Part shown: positions 10,010 to 18,929 of the stretch, one piece after another
How the letters are laid out: each line of letters opens with the position of its first letter
How positions within the stretch are numbered: the first letter of the stretch is position 1
Assembly (NCBI RefSeq): GCF_014203325.1
Contig: NZ_JACHIV010000001.1
Coordinates: 5,085,501 to 5,149,500, forward strand
Length of the DNA stretch: 64,000 nucleotides
From: Saccharopolyspora gloriosae
GTDB lineage: Bacteria > Actinomycetota > Actinomycetes > Mycobacteriales > Pseudonocardiaceae
Direction of reading: 5' to 3'
Position numbers and translations under genes: made by a program
The notes under the pieces: generated by a model
The model's input: only the letters and a program-made list of their open reading frames with translations
What the model was told of the DNA's origin: nothing
Databases searched by the model: none

Positions 10010-10163
10010 TGTCCCCGAAGCAGGCGATCACCGGTCGCTCGCGGTGCGCGAAGACGAGATTGCCGTCACGATCGGGGGGTAAGCCCCGAGCACCGGACGC
10101 CTGGACCACCGGCCCGCACCGATGGCTCAGCGTTTCATCGACCAGGCAGGAAGGGGTAGCGCC

Positions 10164-10442
10164 ATGGGCATCATCGGATGGATCGTTCTCGGTCTCATCG
10201 TGGGCGCCATCGCCAAGTTGATCATGCCGGGCAAGGATCCGGGCGGGATTCTCGTCACCTTGCTGCTGGGTGTGGTCGGGGCTTTCGTCGGCGGCCTGAT
10301 CGGGAACTGGGTCTTCCACGTCGGATTGGGCAGTTTCTGGTCGTGGCGCACGTGGTTGCTGGCCATCGTCGGCGCGATCATCGTGCTGGGCATCTACCGG
10401 CTGATCGTCGGCAGGACCAGCAAGGCCGCCAAAGGGGGCTGA
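10164..10442 (+). CDS. GlsB/YeaQ/YmgE-family small membrane protein
   Basis: A 92-residue protein of three hydrophobic segments and glycine-rich turns: GIIGWIVLGLIVGAIAKLIMPG, then ILVTLLLGVVGAFVGGLIGN, then WLLAIVGAIIVLGIYRLI, ending in a Lys-rich tail. This is the transglycosylase-associated/stress-linked YeaQ family, whose biochemical role is unknown. The ATG follows a strong ribosome site (AGGAAGGGG). It is divergent from dxr and followed by a perfect 16-bp terminator, so it is probably monocistronic. Such genes are often stress-induced; no promoter could be assigned here. Confidence 0.85.
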   Translation: MGIIGWIVLGLIVGAIAKLIMPGKDPGGILVTLLLGVVGAFVGGLIGNWVFHVGLGSFWSWRTWLLAIVGAIIVLGIYRLIVGRTSKAAKGG

Positions 10443-10464
10443 CACGCCCCAGGTCCACTCCCAG

Positions 10465-10500
10465 GAAGCCGCGGAACGGGTCATCCCGTTCCGCGGCTTC
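10465..10500 (+). terminator. Terminator of the GlsB-family gene
   Basis: A perfect 16-bp stem (GAAGCCGCGGAACGGG at 10465-10480, complement at 10485-10500) with a TCAT loop begins 22 bp after the stop codon and is followed by GTTT. Confidence 0.85.
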
Positions 10501-10643
10501 GTTTCCGCGGCAGGCGTGCCCAGGTGGTCACCAGGCACCCGGTCGGCGGTCCCGCGTATGCGAAGATGGGCTACGCGTGGCTCGTGCCGCGCCTAGGAGC
10601 AGGTTCAACCGCCCCGGTGGCTGGTTGTGGCGCAGGAGGGTAC

Positions 10644-10916
10644 GTGGCGAGCACGGAGCTGGAGACCAAGCCCGGTCAGGCCATCGACCCGGCAGACGAG
10701 CCGTCGGTCGACTGGGGCTGGCACGGCGGGTTCCCCAAGGGCACCCAGATCGCTGGCTGGTTCACCGTGTTCGCGCTGCTGATCATGCTGGTGGGCAACC
10801 ACCACGGCATCCTCAGCGGCGGCGACACCTTCAAGACCGAGGACATCTGGCTCATCGGCCTCGCCGCGGCCGTCGCGATCGGACTGCTGGCGGACCTCCG
10901 CCGACGTCGACGCTGA
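10644..10916 (+). CDS. DUF2631 small membrane protein
   Basis: A 90-residue protein starting at a GTG preceded by GCAGGAGGG. It has a hydrophilic N-terminus with a DWGWHGG motif, two transmembrane helices (about residues 39-53 and 70-84) and an Arg-rich C-terminus, so both ends are probably cytoplasmic. The W-rich motif and layout match the actinobacterial DUF2631 family; the M. tuberculosis counterpart, from memory, is Rv2876 in the same dxr-rlmN interval. Function is unknown. Confidence 0.75.
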   Translation: MASTELETKPGQAIDPADEPSVDWGWHGGFPKGTQIAGWFTVFALLIMLVGNHHGILSGGDTFKTEDIWLIGLAAAVAIGLLADLRRRRR

Positions 10917-11059
10917 CGGACGCCCCCGTCGTCACCCGGGAACTTGCCACGGTTAGGACGAACGGGTGGCGCCCATCCTCCTCCCGGCCGAGCCGACCAC
11001 GACCCGACCTGCAGCGATGATCATTCATTGTTCGGAGGTCGCTCGATCGGGTTTGCCCC

Positions 11060-11065
11060 AGGAGG
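11060..11065 (+). promoter_or_regulatory. AGGAGG ribosome binding site at unusual spacing
   Basis: A perfect AGGAGG lies 15 nt before the GTG chosen for the Tn3-like gene at 11081. The spacing is long for efficient initiation, and no closer start codon exists in that frame, so the start is uncertain. Confidence 0.4.
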
Positions 11066-11080
11066 TCTACGTTTCGCTTC

Positions 11081-12160
11081 GTGGGCCATTCCCCGGAGCC
11101 GCAACTGCACCGGCGGGTCTTGGCGCGCCTGGGGGCGGCGACGGATGAACTCGCCGGGCTGCTCGGCGCTCGGGGCCGCGACCGGATACCGCACGAGTTC
11201 CTGGCCGCTCCCGCGCGGATCGACGCGCGAGCGCTGTGCCGGGAGCTGGACGGGATCAGCGCCGTCCGCGCGCTGCGGTTGCCCAGTTCCTTCCTCGACG
11301 AGCTGAGCGGAGCGCCCGCCCCCGAGCGGTTGCCCGCGCTGCTCCGGGAGATCGACCGGCTCGACCGGCTGCGGGAGCTGCGGCTCCCACCGGACGCCTT
11401 CGACGACGTACCGCTGGAGACCGTCGACTGCTGGCGGCACCGCGCGCTCGCCGAGTGGCCCGTCTCGCCAGGCGAACGGTTGTCGCTGCTGGCCGCGCTG
11501 TGCTGGTGCAGGCAGGCGGAACTCACCCACGAAGTCCTCGGCGTCCTGTTCGCGCTGGTGGACGAGTTGCACGCGCGCGTCGCCGAACGCCTGCGCCAGA
11601 CCGGCCGACCGGCGCGCATCGCGGGCCCGTCCGGCGGACTCGCGCAGTGGGAGTGGTGGCCGGTGCCCGACGAGGGCCTGGGAGCGCTGCTGCGCGGCGC
11701 GGACGAGCAGCACAGCCGCGCCCGAGCGGGCCGGGCCGCGCTGCACGTCGCCTACACCTCGGACTACCGGCAGCTGCTGTCGGCGATGCTGCAGGTGCTG
11801 GAGTTCCGCAGCGCCGCACCCGAGTCCTGGCCGTTGCTGGCCGCGCTGGGCGAACTGCTCGGCGAGACGACGCGCGCGTGGGGCACCGAGCGCTTCTACC
11901 CGCCGGAGGCGGACGTCCCGGTGCGCGGCGTGGTGCCCTCCGCCTGGCTGAGCGTGGTCGTCGACCGGCACGGGCGGGTGGACCGCTCGGCCTACGAGCT
12001 CTGCGTGCTGATCCGGCTGCGGGAGGCCGTCCGGGACGGCGAGGTCACCGTGCCGGGTTCCGCGGATCCCCGCGTCGGCGTCGGCGACGTCGGCGAGTGC
12101 ATCACCTGGCCGCCGGACGCCCCGGAACGGATCATCGCGTCCGGAGCCCCACCCGGCTGA
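11081..12160 (+). CDS. Tn3-family transposase-like fragment (no catalytic domain)
   Basis: The 359-residue reading frame resembles the middle of Tn3-family TnpA: LDRLRELRLPPDAF, then WRHRALAEWP, LSLLAALCWCRQAELTH, then YRQLLSAMLQVLEFRS, and VVDRHGRVDRSAYELCVL followed by LREAVRDGEVTVPGS. In full TnpA (about 950-1000 aa) that last motif precedes the DDE catalytic domain, which is absent here. The usual N-terminal DUF4158 region and a stretch of about 60 residues near position 170 also appear missing. No terminal inverted repeats or resolvase were seen. It is either a decayed transposon remnant or a co-opted gene; the frame is open and starts after AGGAGG. Assignment rests on remembered family motifs. 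Confidence 0.6.
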   Translation: MGHSPEPQLHRRVLARLGAATDELAGLLGARGRDRIPHEFLAAPARIDARALCRELDGISAVRALRLPSSFLDELSGAPAPERLPALLREIDRLDRLRELRLPPDAFDDVPLETVDCWRHRALAEWPVSPGERLSLLAALCWCRQAELTHEVLGVLFALVDELHARVAERLRQTGRPARIAGPSGGLAQWEWWPVPDEGLGALLRGADEQHSRARAGRAALHVAYTSDYRQLLSAMLQVLEFRSAAPESWPLLAALGELLGETTRAWGTERFYPPEADVPVRGVVPSAWLSVVVDRHGRVDRSAYELCVLIRLREAVRDGEVTVPGSADPRVGVGDVGECITWPPDAPERIIASGAPPG

Positions 12161-12472
12161 ATCCGCCGAGCTCCGGCGTCCCATCACGTGGTGTCTCCTT
12201 GCGCTCACTCGGCGTGCACCAATAGGAAGGCGTCGCGCAGTGGTCTTCGCGCCGCCGGCGGCGGACGCGCCGAGCGGTGACCACGCGGCCCGATCCGAAC
12301 GGACTTCGAAGAGTGCGCACATGACCTCTGCGGTGCTGACCGCGTTCTGGCCGACTCGGCGGGGCTCGCTGTTCGACCAGGCGTGTCGACGGGCCGCGCA
12401 CCCGGTGCGCGGCCGGCCCGCTCGGCGCGAGCACTCGGCGCTCGCGCCTCCCACGACGAGGAAGGCTGCACC
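12161..12472. other. Intergenic spacer, Tn3-like gene to carbonic anhydrase
   Basis: This 312-bp spacer holds no convincing gene. It contains a near-palindrome around CACGTG (about 12182-12193) and a ribosome site (GAGGAAGG) just before the carbonic anhydrase ATG at 12473. Short open frames here lack coding character. Confidence 0.5.
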
Positions 12473-12961
12473 ATGTCGGTCACCGATGAACTGCTCCGCA
12501 ACAACGACGCCTACGCCGCCGGATTCAGCGGTCCGCTGCCCCTGCCCCCGTCGAAGAAGATCGCGGTGGTGGCGTGCATGGACGCCCGTCTGGACGTCTA
12601 CCGCGCGCTCGGCCTCCACGAGGGCGAGGCGCACGTGATCCGCAACGCCGGTGGGGTGATCACGGCGGACGAGATCCGCTCGCTCGCGATCAGCCAACGC
12701 CTGCTGGGCACCGAGGAGATCGTCCTGATCCACCACACCGACTGCGGCATGCTCACGTTCACCGACGAGGAGTTCACCGCATCCCTCCAGCGCGACACCG
12801 GGATCGCACCCGAGTGGGCTCCGGAGTCGTTCACCGACGTCGACGCCGACGTGCGGAGTTCCCTGGAGCGGGTCCGCACCAGCCCCTTCATCCCGAAGAA
12901 GGACTCGGTGCGCGGCTTCGCCTTCGACGTCGCCACCGGGAAGCTCCGCGAGATCGGCTGA
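12473..12961 (+). CDS. Beta-carbonic anhydrase
   Basis: Reversible hydration of CO2 to bicarbonate. The 162-residue protein has zinc ligands Cys35, His88 and Cys91, and the Asp37-Arg39 dyad in CMDARLDV, followed by RNAGGV and IHHTDCGM. Size and ligand numbering match the short beta enzymes like M. tuberculosis Rv1284, which lacks the longer plant-type N-terminus. The ATG is well supported by GAGGAAGG. A strong hairpin follows about 46 bp downstream, suggesting a single-gene transcript. Provision of bicarbonate for carboxylases is the likely role. Confidence 0.92.
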   Translation: MSVTDELLRNNDAYAAGFSGPLPLPPSKKIAVVACMDARLDVYRALGLHEGEAHVIRNAGGVITADEIRSLAISQRLLGTEEIVLIHHTDCGMLTFTDEEFTASLQRDTGIAPEWAPESFTDVDADVRSSLERVRTSPFIPKKDSVRGFAFDVATGKLREIG

Positions 12962-13420
12962 TCTCCCTCGGCGCCGCGGCCCGGCGAGGTCGCGGCGCAC
13001 CGGGGGTCCGACCGGACAGTGCGGTGCGAGGGGAAGGGAGCACTGTCCGGTCGGCCGGGCCCGACACCGGTCGGGGGCATCGGCATCAGGCCGACGCGGT
13101 CCCGACGGTCGGTCAGGACCACGCTCACCAGCATGATCTCCGGCAGGTCCGTTTTTCCAGAGCCCCCACACGGTCGATGGACACCCCTTGCGCGGGACGC
13201 CGCGATGATCGTGCACCGATCGTCGCGGCACCCCGGCCGGAGCGTGCTCGTGGAACTTCGCGCTGGTCGACGCGGCCGCACGACCGGCCGCGGGTATGTG
13301 TCGCGGCAACCAGTCCACGCGGTGCGCCGAGGCGGCCGGACTCGAACGAGATCATCCGACTTGATGACGTCGTCCCGTCACCTGAGCGGCTGCTCCGGAA
13401 CCGTCCCGCCAGCGGGCCGC
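12962..13420. other. Intergenic spacer between convergent genes
   Basis: This 459-bp gap lies between the carbonic anhydrase gene (plus) and rlmN (minus). It contains the 15-bp hairpin at 13008-13054. The remainder shows no gene, repeat or RNA signature that I recognise. Confidence 0.5.
13008..13054 (+). terminator. Terminator hairpin after the carbonic anhydrase gene
   Basis: A perfect 15-bp inverted repeat (CCGACCGGACAGTGC at 13008-13022, complement at 13040-13054) with a purine-rich 17-nt loop. It lacks a T-tract, so it might act as an actinobacterial-type terminator or, less likely, an operator. Confidence 0.65.
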
Positions 13421-14530
13421 TCAGCCCTCGGCGGCGAGCTGGCCGCAGGCCGCGGCGATCTCCTGGCCGCGGGTGTCGCGGACCGTGCAGGGCACGCCCG
13501 CGTCGCGGACGCGCTGCACGAACTCCCGCTGCACCGGCTTCGGCGAGGCGTCCCACTTGCTGCCCGGCGTCGGGTTCAGCGGGATCAGGTTCACGTGGGC
13601 GAACTGGCCCAGGTGCTTGTGCAGCAGCTTGCCCAGCAGGTCCGCGCGCCACGGCTGGTCGTTGATGTCGCGGATCAGGGCGTACTCGATCGACACCCGG
13701 CGCCCGGTGTGGTCGGCGTAGCCGCGGGCCGCCTCCAGCACCTCGGCGACGTTCCAGCGGTTGTTCACCGGCACCAGCGTGTCCCGCAGCTCGTCGTCCG
13801 GGGTGTGCAGCGACACGGCCAGCGTCACGTGCAGCTGTTCCTCGGTCATCCGCTTGATCGCGGGCACCAGGCCCACCGTGGAGACCGTCACCGAGCGCTG
13901 CGACAGGCCGAGGCCCTCCGGCGCGGGGTCGCAGATCCGGCGCACCGCGGCGATGACCCGCTTGTAGTTCGCCAGCGGCTCGCCCATGCCCATGAACACG
14001 ACGTTCGACAGCCGCCCCGGGCCGCCCGGCACCTCGCCGTCGCGCATCATCGCCGCCGCCGTGCGCACCTGGTCCACGATCTCCGCCGTGGACAGGTTCC
14101 GCTGCAGGCCGCCCTGGCCGGTGGCGCAGAACGGGCAGGCCATGCCACAGCCCGCCTGGCTGGAGATGCAGACGGTGGCGCGCTCGGAGTAGCGCATCAG
14201 CACGCTCTCGATCAGCGTGCCGTCGTGCGCGCGCCACAGCGTCTTGCGCGTGGTGCCCTCGTCGGTGTCGAGCGTGCGGATCTGGCTCAGCAGCGTCGGC
14301 AGCAGGTCCGCGCCGAGCTTCTCCCGGCTCGCCGCGGGGATGTCGGTCATCGACTCGACGTCCGCGTTGAGCCTGCCGAAGTAGTGGTGCGCGAGCTGCT
14401 TCGCGCGGAACGGCTTCTCGCCCAGCCCGGCCACGGCGGCGCGGCGCTCCTCGGCCGACAGATCGGCGAGGTGACGAGGGGGCATGCCGCGCTTGGGCGC
14501 GTCGAAGACCAGCGGGAGTGAAGTCGACAT
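13421..14530 (-). CDS. rlmN: 23S rRNA (adenine2503-C2)/tRNA methyltransferase RlmN
   Basis: Radical-SAM enzyme that methylates C2 of A2503 in 23S rRNA and A37 in some tRNAs. The 369-residue protein has the cluster motif CGMACPFC (Cx3Cx2C), the SAM-binding [20 protein letters not shown], and near the C-terminus the reactive Cys in PCTVRDTRG. The ATG at 14530 opens the typical start, where [16 protein letters not shown] precedes the HhH-like domain. In M. tuberculosis rlmN (Rv2880c) sits next to cdsA; here about 5 kb separates them. Confidence 0.96.
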   Translation of the reverse strand: MSTSLPLVFDAPKRGMPPRHLADLSAEERRAAVAGLGEKPFRAKQLAHHYFGRLNADVESMTDIPAASREKLGADLLPTLLSQIRTLDTDEGTTRKTLWRAHDGTLIESVLMRYSERATVCISSQAGCGMACPFCATGQGGLQRNLSTAEIVDQVRTAAAMMRDGEVPGGPGRLSNVVFMGMGEPLANYKRVIAAVRRICDPAPEGLGLSQRSVTVSTVGLVPAIKRMTEEQLHVTLAVSLHTPDDELRDTLVPVNNRWNVAEVLEAARGYADHTGRRVSIEYALIRDINDQPWRADLLGKLLHKHLGQFAHVNLIPLNPTPGSKWDASPKPVQREFVQRVRDAGVPCTVRDTRGQEIAAACGQLAAEG

Positions 14531-14622
14531 AGCGCCGACCAGTGTCCCACGAAGGCGTCGGCGGCTCGTCGGCCCGTCCGCGGACCGGCGGCCCTGGTCG
14601 CCGCTCACCCCATCGGTTAATG

Positions 14623-14638
14623 TTTCGGGGTGCCGAAA
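14623..14638 (+). promoter_or_regulatory. Palindrome over the start of the Mn-type ABC operon
   Basis: TTTCGG-GGTG-CCGAAA is a perfect 6-4-6 inverted repeat that contains the GTG start codon (14630-14632) of the substrate-binding protein gene. A DtxR/MntR-family regulator is encoded just downstream of the same operon, making this a candidate metalloregulator operator. That link is inferred from position. Confidence 0.5.
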
Positions 14639-15598
14639 AGCAGCTCTCCACGGCAGCGAAACTTTCGCTGCGGACAGCCGAGATCGCGGCGCGCGGTGAC
14701 CGTGCTCGCCGCGCTGGCCGCGACGGCGCCCCTGGTGGCGGCCTGCGACGTCGACCTGAGCCGTGCCGATGACGGCAAGCCCTCGGTCGTCACCACCTTC
14801 ACCGTGCTCGCCGACATGACCAGGGCCGTCGCCGGGGACGCGATCGAGGTCGAATCGATCACCAAGCCGGGCGCCGAGGTGCACGGCTACGAGCCCACCC
14901 CCAGCGACCTGCTCACCGCCGCGAAATCCGACCTGGTGCTGGACAACGGGCTCGGCCTGGAGAGCTGGTTCGCCCAGTTCGTGGCCCGCAGCGAAGCCCC
15001 GCACGTGACGCTCAGCGCCGGTGTCGAGCCGATCCCAGTCGAAGCCGGAGGCTACGAGGGCAAGGCCAATCCGCACGCGTGGATGTCGCCGCGCAACGCG
15101 AAGATCTACGTCGCGAACATCCGCGACGCGCTCACCCGGCTCGACCCCGCGCACGCCGAGGAGTTCCGCGTCAACGCCGAGAACTACAGGCGGCGGCTCG
15201 ACGAGATCGAAACCTACCTGCGCACCGAGATCGCCCGGATTCCCGAGCCGCAGCGGGCCCTGGTCAGCTGCGAAGGCGCGTTCTCCTACCTCGCCAGGGA
15301 CACCGGCCTGCGCGAGGCGTACCTGTGGCCGGTCAACAGCGACGAGGAAGGCACCCCGCAGCAGATCAAGAACACCACCCGGTTCGTCGAGGACCGGCGG
15401 GTGCCGGCCGTGTTCTGCGAATCCACCGTGAACGACAAGGCCCAGCGCCAGGTCGCCGAGGAGACGGGCGCGCGGCTGGGCGGCAAGCTCTACGTCGACT
15501 CCCTGTCCGAACCGGGCGGGCCGGTCCCCACCTACCTGGACCTGCTGCGCCACGACGCCGAAACCATCGTCGGCGGACTCTCCGGAGGTACCCGATGA
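14630..15598 (+). CDS. Metal ABC transporter substrate-binding lipoprotein (Mn/Zn type)
   Basis: Cluster A-I periplasmic-type binding protein predicted to be anchored by lipidation. The 322-residue precursor has an Arg-rich N-terminus, a hydrophobic core and lipobox LVAAC (Cys39). Likely ligands are His85 (EVHGYEP), His149 (NPHAWMSP), Glu215 (SCEGAFSY) and Asp290 (YVDSLSE). This His-His-Glu-Asp set matches Mn-binding PsaA-like proteins, and there is no His-rich loop typical of ZnuA. It begins a three-gene operon with ATG overlaps. The GTG start is chosen so that a basic n-region precedes the hydrophobic core. The metal is inferred as Mn, possibly Fe. Confidence 0.88.
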   Translation: MPKSSSPRQRNFRCGQPRSRRAVTVLAALAATAPLVAACDVDLSRADDGKPSVVTTFTVLADMTRAVAGDAIEVESITKPGAEVHGYEPTPSDLLTAAKSDLVLDNGLGLESWFAQFVARSEAPHVTLSAGVEPIPVEAGGYEGKANPHAWMSPRNAKIYVANIRDALTRLDPAHAEEFRVNAENYRRRLDEIETYLRTEIARIPEPQRALVSCEGAFSYLARDTGLREAYLWPVNSDEEGTPQQIKNTTRFVEDRRVPAVFCESTVNDKAQRQVAEETGARLGGKLYVDSLSEPGGPVPTYLDLLRHDAETIVGGLSGGTR

Positions 15599-16317
15599 GC
15601 GTGCGGGCACGGCACGTCACCGTCTCCTACCGGGAGACGCTCGCCCTCGACGACGTGACCCTGGACATCGCGCCGGGACGGGTGTGCGGGCTGCTGGGCG
15701 TCAACGGGTCCGGCAAGTCCACGCTGTTCAAGGCGCTGATGGGGCTCGTGCGCCCGGACAGCGGCGAGATCCGGCTGCTCGGCCGCGACCCGAAGCGCGC
15801 CCGCGGCGACGGGCTCATCGCCTACGTGCCGCAGTCCGAGGCCGTCGACTGGACCTTCCCCGTCACCGTGGCCGACGTGGTGCTGATGGGCCGCTACGGC
15901 CGGATGGGACCGATGCGCCGCGCCCGGCCCGCCGACCGGGCCGCCGTCGCCGACGCGCTGGAACGGGTCGGGCTCACCGCGCTGGCCCGCAACCCGATCG
16001 GCGCGCTCTCCGGCGGCCAGCGCAAGCGGGCCTTCGTCGCCCGCGGCATCGCGCAGGAAGCCGAGCTGCTGCTGCTCGACGAACCGTTCGCCGGAGTGGA
16101 CAAGGGATCCGAGGCGATGATCAGCGAGCTGCTGCGCGGACTCCGGGACGAAGGCCGCACGATCATGATCTCCACCCACGACCTCGCGGGCGCCCCCGCG
16201 CTGTGCGACGAGGCGGTGCTGCTGCACCAGCGGGTCCTCGCGCACGGCCCTGTCGCCGACGTGCTCGCCCCGGAAACGCTCGCCCGCACCTTCGGCGTGG
16301 CGGAAGGAGCCCGATGA
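15595..16317 (+). CDS. Metal ABC transporter ATP-binding protein
   Basis: ATPase subunit (240 aa) that energises uptake with the lipoprotein and permease encoded on either side. Motifs: Walker [11 protein letters not shown]-loop [10 protein letters not shown], signature [10 protein letters not shown], Walker [11 protein letters not shown] and switch His in STHDLAG. The Q-loop sequence and size match the SitB/MntB group. The ATG overlaps the upstream stop (ATGA) and follows GGAGG. The downstream permease start is again an ATGA overlap, so all three are translationally coupled. Confidence 0.94.
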   Translation: MSVRARHVTVSYRETLALDDVTLDIAPGRVCGLLGVNGSGKSTLFKALMGLVRPDSGEIRLLGRDPKRARGDGLIAYVPQSEAVDWTFPVTVADVVLMGRYGRMGPMRRARPADRAAVADALERVGLTALARNPIGALSGGQRKRAFVARGIAQEAELLLLDEPFAGVDKGSEAMISELLRGLRDEGRTIMISTHDLAGAPALCDEAVLLHQRVLAHGPVADVLAPETLARTFGVAEGAR

Positions 16318-17192
16318 ACGACATCGCGATCTGGCTGCTGGAGCCGCTGCAATTCGGCTTCATGCGGCGCGCGCTGCTGGTCAGCGTCGTCGCGGCGCTG
16401 GTGTGCTCGGTGCTGTCGTGCTGGGTGACGCTGATCGGCTGGTCCCTGCTCGGCGACGCCGTGTCGCACGCCGTGCTGCCCGGGGTCGTGCTCGCCTACG
16501 TGTTCGCGCTGCCGTTCTCCGTCGGGGCTTTCCTGTTCGGCGGGCTCGCGGTGGCCATGATCGGCGCGGTGCGGGGCACCACGAAGCTCAAGGGCGACGC
16601 GGCGATCGGCGTCGTGTTCACCGGGCTGTTCGCGCTGGGCGTGGTGCTGGTCTCGCGCATCCCCAGCCAGGTCGATCTCAACCACATCCTGTTCGGCAAC
16701 GTCCTCGGCGTCACCGACGGGGACATCGCGCAGGTCCTGGTGATCAGCGCGATCACGCTGGCGGTGGCGATGATCAAGCGCCGGGACCTCACGCTCTACG
16801 CGTTCGACCCCACCCACGCGCACGCCATCGGGCTGCGACCGCGCCTGATCGGGGCGCTGCTGCTGACCATGCTCGCGCTGACCGTGGTCGTCGCGCTGCA
16901 GGCCGTCGGGGTCATCCTCGTGACCGCGATGCTGATCACTCCGGGGGCGACCGCGTTCCTGCTCACCCGGCGCTTCCCGCAGATGCTGGCGGTGGCCGCG
17001 GCGCTGTCGGTCGGCAGCGGCCTCGCGGGCACCTACCTGAGCTTCCACCTGGACACCTCGACCGGCGGGATGATCGTGCTCTGCCAGGCCGCGCTGTTCC
17101 TGCTCACCTACCTGTTCGCGCCCGGCCAGGGCCTGCTGCGCGAGGTGCTGCGCCGACGCGCGCGGCGGGCGGAGGCGGCTTCGGCCGGATAG
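16314..17192 (+). CDS. Metal ABC transporter permease
   Basis: Integral membrane subunit (292 aa, ABC-3/FecCD-like family) with about eight to nine hydrophobic helices. Recognisable segments are GWSLLGDAVSHAVLPGVVLAY, split here by the helix boundary at the SHAVLPG motif, and GVILVTAMLITPGATAFLL. The SHAVLPG and LITPGA motifs are typical of Mn/Zn permeases. It completes the transporter begun by the lipoprotein and ATPase. A metalloregulator gene begins 43 bp later on the same strand. Confidence 0.93.
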   Translation: MNDIAIWLLEPLQFGFMRRALLVSVVAALVCSVLSCWVTLIGWSLLGDAVSHAVLPGVVLAYVFALPFSVGAFLFGGLAVAMIGAVRGTTKLKGDAAIGVVFTGLFALGVVLVSRIPSQVDLNHILFGNVLGVTDGDIAQVLVISAITLAVAMIKRRDLTLYAFDPTHAHAIGLRPRLIGALLLTMLALTVVVALQAVGVILVTAMLITPGATAFLLTRRFPQMLAVAAALSVGSGLAGTYLSFHLDTSTGGMIVLCQAALFLLTYLFAPGQGLLREVLRRRARRAEAASAG

Positions 17193-17235
17193 TCCACCCA
17201 CTCGTGGCACCACCCGGTCTCCTATCGTGGATGGC

Positions 17236-17916
17236 ATGACAAGCATGGCCGAACGCCCGTCGGCGTCCGTGGAGGACTACGTCCGGGCGATCTACGGGCT
17301 CAGCGAGCGCGGGGTGGCCGTGACCAACGCGACGCTGACGCAGCGGCTGGGGCTGAGCCCCTCGTCGGTGTCCGGGATGATCACCAAACTGGCGCAGCTG
17401 GGACTGGTCACCCACGTTCGGTACCGAAGCGTCGAACTCACCGCGGACGGCCGCCGGTTGGCCTACGACGTGCTCCGCAGGCACCGGCTGCTCGAACTGT
17501 TCCTGGTGGAGGTGCTCGACTACACCTGGGACGAAGTGCATCCGGAGGCAGACGCGCTGGAGCACGCCGTCTCCGACGAACTGATCGAGCACATCGCCGC
17601 CAAGCTCGGCAATCCCACTCACGATCCGCACGGCGACCCCATCCCCACCGCGGACGGCATCGTCGAGAAACCGACCACCCGGCTGCTGGACCAGGTCGAA
17701 CCCGGCACCATCGGCACCATCGCGCGGGTCTGGGACACCGATTCGGAGCTGCTGCGCTACCTCACCGATCACGGGATGACGCTGGGCGCGCGGATCGAGG
17801 TCGTGGAGCGCAAACCGTTCGGCGGACCGCTGGTCGTGCGCATCGGAGAACCCGCGCAGGCCGAGACGCACTTCCTCGGCACCGAGATCGCGGGCACGCT
17901 CTCGATCCGGACCTGA
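17236..17916 (+). CDS. mntR: DtxR/MntR-family metalloregulator
   Basis: Metal-dependent repressor (226 aa). It has an N-terminal winged helix (VEDYVRAIYGLSERG, LSPSSVSGMITKLAQLGLV), a dimerisation/metal-binding domain (HPEADALEHAVSDELIEHIA; THDPHGDPIPT) and a C-terminal SH3-like FeoA domain (IVEVVERKPFGG-like segment). Placement directly behind the Mn-type transporter suggests it controls that operon. Start choice is uncertain: ATG at 17236, ATG at 17245 and GTG at 17227 are all in frame without a clear ribosome site. Whether it senses Mn or Fe cannot be settled from sequence. Confidence 0.88.
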   Translation: MTSMAERPSASVEDYVRAIYGLSERGVAVTNATLTQRLGLSPSSVSGMITKLAQLGLVTHVRYRSVELTADGRRLAYDVLRRHRLLELFLVEVLDYTWDEVHPEADALEHAVSDELIEHIAAKLGNPTHDPHGDPIPTADGIVEKPTTRLLDQVEPGTIGTIARVWDTDSELLRYLTDHGMTLGARIEVVERKPFGGPLVVRIGEPAQAETHFLGTEIAGTLSIRT

Positions 17917-17921
17917 CCGCC

Positions 17922-18404
17922 TCAACAAGCGCGGCGCCTGCCCCCGTCCCACTCCCGATCGTCGGCCCCCTCCTCGCCGGGGTGATCGGCGGGCTCGCTC
18001 GGCGGGGCCTCCTTCTCGGCCGCCTCGGCACCGTAGAGCTCGTCGTTGAGCAGGCGTCCGTGCAGCTCATCGGTGCGGTGCGCGCCGAGCACCGCGAGCA
18101 GCAGGTCGAACCGGTGATCCGTGAGCACTATGGCGACGTAGGCGAACCCGGCCAGGCCACCGAGCACCAGCGCGGACACCCACCGCGTGGGCACGTCCGC
18201 CTGCACCAGCAGGATGACCGCGAGCGCCAGCGCCAGCACGGAGGTGAACGCGATTCCCCTGGCGAGCATCACCTGACGCCACAGCGACCGGAACGTCGGG
18301 TGCTGCCGGGACAGCTCCCGGACCAGCCGGGCTCGTTCGCGTCGATCCATCCGGGCGACCTGGCTCAGGCCCGCGGTCACCGGTCTCCCCGCGTGAATGG
18401 CCAT
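17922..18404 (-). CDS. Small two-helix membrane protein of unknown function
   Basis: A 160-residue protein with a basic N-terminal region (MDRRERARLVRELSRQHP), two adjacent transmembrane helices (about residues 48-67 and 74-93) and an acidic, Glu/Asp-rich cytoplasmic tail ending RRRAC. No family is recognised. The ATG at 18404 is supported by AGGAG seven bases upstream. It is convergent with the mntR-like gene, their stops only 5 bp apart. Its upstream region is a 525-bp spacer of lower GC. Confidence 0.7.
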   Translation of the reverse strand: MAIHAGRPVTAGLSQVARMDRRERARLVRELSRQHPTFRSLWRQVMLARGIAFTSVLALALAVILLVQADVPTRWVSALVLGGLAGFAYVAIVLTDHRFDLLLAVLGAHRTDELHGRLLNDELYGAEAAEKEAPPSEPADHPGEEGADDREWDGGRRRAC

Positions 18405-18929
18405 CTGGTCGCTCCTGTTGCGCGTCTTCTCGGGCGGGATCGGGCCGCCTCTGCCCGCGGCCGTCCGGGAACGGCCGACCGGGCGCGATCATGGATCTGC
18501 TGACCGGTTTCGGTGGTCACCTCGATGTGCCGTGGTCGGCGCTGGAGGCCGTTGTCGGCCACGGGGCACCGTCGCGGGTCTCTGCGCGGACCTGCGGGCG
18601 GCGCAGCCGCCGCGTCGTTGCAGCGGGCGCACACCCCGTCGCCACCACAAGTCGATCACGCCGGACGCCCCGGAACAAGGCGTCATTCGGGGGCGTTCGC
18701 ATCGCGACAAAAGCACCGAAGGGTAACGGTACTCGATAATGCCGCTCGGCTTAATAGTCTGGCCGGTTGTTATTCCCAGCCGATCGAGACCCACGGCTAC
18801 TTTACGTGGCAGTAACCGCACTCGGATACAGCAATCCCTTGTCCGAGCGGGTGTTTTCCCGAGCAATGAACTACCGGCCGGTACGGCACCGGAAAGCGCG
18901 ACCCGAATCCGGAAAGGAGAATTCGAAAT
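18405..18929. other. Lower-GC intergenic spacer
   Basis: This 525-bp gap has no supported gene. From about 18700 to 18930 it is clearly richer in A and T than its surroundings, with tracts such as GATAATG, CTTAATAGTC and GGAGAATTCGAAATTC. It could hold promoters for the minus-strand gene at 18404 or be the scar of an insertion. Short open frames across it lack coding features. Confidence 0.5.

Noticed and set aside
12240-12638. Open frame before and into the carbonic anhydrase gene
   Set aside because: Overlaps the supported gene in another frame; no ribosome site of note and biased composition.
13008-13054. Operator reading of the 15-bp inverted repeat
   Set aside because: It lies 46 bp behind a stop codon between convergent genes, which fits a terminator better than a repressor site.
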